The notes under the pieces are model-generated. The model saw nothing but the letters and a program-made list of their open reading frames with translations, was not told where the DNA came from and ran no database searches. Below, piece after piece: positions 7,484-8,550 of a stretch of 8,550 nt of DNA (position 1 is its first letter; every line of letters begins with the position of its first letter). The DNA comes from Rhodospirillales bacterium (lineage in GTDB: Bacteria; Pseudomonadota; Alphaproteobacteria; SMXQ01): assembly GCA_024638585.1 (NCBI GenBank), contig JAHEKA010000083.1, forward strand, positions 1 to 8,550, in the 5' to 3' direction. The position numbers and the translations under genes are program-made.

Positions 7484-7675
7484 TGGATCCTACGTCTTCA
7501 GGGGGCCGCCACGGGTTGGGCATATTGGTCCTGACGGTAAAAACCCTCGGTCTCGTCAACCAGGGGAGCATATTCGAGGTCGAACCCAATGCAACACAGT
7601 TCCGACGCGTCCTGCCAAAGATACCGCAGTCTTGGCGGACAGGCCCGGTGGCCTTCTCGCAAGGATGACTTCGAC

Positions 7676-7739
7676 GCCGAAATGTCGCGGCGAAGCCGGC
7701 AAGGCGGATATCCGCCATCGGCCGAACGGCGACATTGGC
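7676..7739. repeat. Nested inverted repeat (dyad) between the binding-protein and molybdenum-subunit genes
   Basis: The outer arms are exact: AATGTCGC (7681-7688) against GCGACATT (7729-7736), extendable by GCC/GGC (7676-7678 and 7737-7739) across a 2-base bulge. Inside are GCCG (7695-7698) against CGGC (7719-7722) and, at the centre, the perfect 14-base palindrome GGCGGATATCCGCC (7703-7716). It begins about 30 bases past the stop of the binding-protein gene, the place for a 3'-end stabiliser, terminator or REP-like element. No T-tract follows on the - strand. The palindromic core could also be an operator. The rest of the 284-base gap (7484-7767) shows no convincing promoter or gene. Confidence 0.4.
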
Positions 7740-7767
7740 TTCTGGCGGGGCCGGCCTTGCCCCTGGC

Positions 7768-8550
7768 TCACTCGGCCGCGGTGTGCCCCGCTTCCTGAAT
7801 TCCCAGATCCACCAAGTCGGAAGCAGCCTCGGTCTTTCCAAGCATGCCCCAACTCTTGACCCAGGCCGCCGTGCGTTCCATTTCGTCTTCGGGGATGGGC
7901 GCCGGATCGACGATCACGATGCGGCTTTCGCGGAGATCGTCCACGGTTAGCTGGCCGATCTCGGGGTCCTTTTCCTTATGGTAGTCGATGAAATAGTGCA
8001 TATAGGCGGCCTTGTCGGCGTTGATCCGCCGCACCGCCTCACGCACCGCCCGATTGAAGGCGGCATAGGTTTCCTCATCGACCCGGTCCGAGGCGACCTC
8101 GGTCCCGGTATAGAAAGCCGAGCAGATCACCCGGCAGCCCTTCTTCTCGGCCAGACTGATATAGGGCTCGGTCAGGGTGGTCGCGTCGATCTCGCCGCTC
8201 ATCATGGCATCGAATCGATAGCGTGAGCCGTTGGGCGCGCGGCACAGTTTGATGAGGTCGCGGGTCAGGAATCCTTCCAGCATGTGCAAGGTCAGGTAAT
8301 GGGTGCCGAAGAAGAACGGCACGGCGACGGTGCGGTTGGCCAACTGCTGCGGCGTGTAGACCGGCGAATCCGGGCGCACGACGATGGCGGCGAAGGTGAC
8401 GATGGCGCGGCGGCCGATCTGCCGGCTGTTCTTGTTGGTGTCCTCGACGCGGCAGTAGTTTCCCCATTCGCAGGCGTTGTACATGTCCGCCTTGCCTTCT
8501 TCCAGGAGCCGGCCGTGGCTGGCGAAGGGGTTGAGGCCCTCATGGCTGGT
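7768..8550 (-). CDS. NMT1/SsuA-type ABC transporter substrate-binding protein, N-terminus outside the window
   Basis: The frame stays open from the stop at 7768 through the right edge; the 22 codons beyond the internal ATG at 8484 continue a sensible protein (HEGLNPFASHGRLLEEGKAD), so that ATG is not the start. The visible 260 residues look like the C-terminal two-thirds of a periplasmic-binding-protein-like fold of the NMT1/TauA/SsuA class. Typical segments are VVRPDSPVYTPQQLANRTVAVP, ending the first lobe, and RFDAMMSGEIDATTLTEPYI, the usual hinge and second-lobe region. These proteins usually capture nitrate, sulfonates, pyrimidine precursors or aromatic acids for an ABC importer; the ligand cannot be read here. 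The signal peptide, if present, is beyond the edge. No permease or ATPase gene follows; the next gene is the molybdenum subunit. A non-transport THI5-like or sensory role is less likely. Family call fairly sure, ligand unknown. Confidence 0.82.
   Translation of the reverse strand, partial: TSHEGLNPFASHGRLLEEGKADMYNACEWGNYCRVEDTNKNSRQIGRRAIVTFAAIVVRPDSPVYTPQQLANRTVAVPFFFGTHYLTLHMLEGFLTRDLIKLCRAPNGSRYRFDAMMSGEIDATTLTEPYISLAEKKGCRVICSAFYTGTEVASDRVDEETYAAFNRAVREAVRRINADKAAYMHYFIDYHKEKDPEIGQLTVDDLRESRIVIVDPAPIPEDEMERTAAWVKSWGMLGKTEAASDLVDLGIQEAGHTAAE

Noticed and set aside
7520..7570. Possible sigma-70-like promoter on the - strand for the molybdenum subunit gene (a TTGACG hexamer)
   Set aside because: No acceptable -10 hexamer occurs at 16-18 bases; the nearest AT-rich stretch is too close and poorly matched.
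7476..7841. Short open frames inside the 284-base gap on either strand
   Set aside because: They overlap the flanking real genes, lack ribosome-binding sites and conserved motifs, and have Arg/Pro-rich shadow-like translations.

Overview
The window is a GC-rich (about 60-65 % by eye) bacterial segment with strong G/C preference at third codon positions. Composition, ribosome-binding sites and the mix of catabolic enzyme families suggest a proteobacterium, most likely an alphaproteobacterium. This is inferred from style and gene content; no phylogenetic marker is present. I see no rRNA, tRNA, CRISPR array, insertion sequence, integrase or phage gene. It looks like an ordinary metabolic gene neighbourhood.

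Left part, + strand: a thiamine-diphosphate (ThDP) enzyme of the acetolactate synthase / 2-oxoacid decarboxylase superfamily (93-1724) is followed by a NadX-type L-aspartate dehydrogenase (1950-2750). The 225-base gap contains an imperfect dyad. The pair ends in a 178-base gap where it converges on the next block.

Right part, - strand, in transcription order from the right edge: the C-terminal part of an NMT1/SsuA-type substrate-binding protein (7768-8550, cut by the window edge), a xanthine-dehydrogenase-family molybdopterin-binding large subunit (5171-7483), a UbiD-family prenylated-FMN decarboxylase (3582-5072) and a small cupin protein (2929-3375). The gaps are 284, 98 and 206 bases, so this is a loosely spaced same-strand series that may or may not be one transcript. 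The first and third gaps hold GC-rich inverted repeats without T-tracts.

How they may work together (inference): the - strand block has the parts expected for catabolism of an aromatic or heteroaromatic carboxylic acid. The binding protein would deliver the substrate, UbiD would remove or add a ring or alpha,beta-unsaturated carboxyl group, and the molybdenum enzyme would hydroxylate a ring or oxidise an aldehyde. The cupin would be an accessory or regulatory binder. The + strand pair could link an amino acid, its 2-oxoacid and a decarboxylation or carboligation product. No substrate can be assigned from sequence alone. Neither the FAD and 2Fe-2S subunits expected for the molybdenum enzyme nor a UbiX prenyl-FMN synthase is inside the window. 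No gene here is clearly a new system; the points worth following are the gene combination, the unaccompanied molybdenum subunit and a few intergenic dyads.
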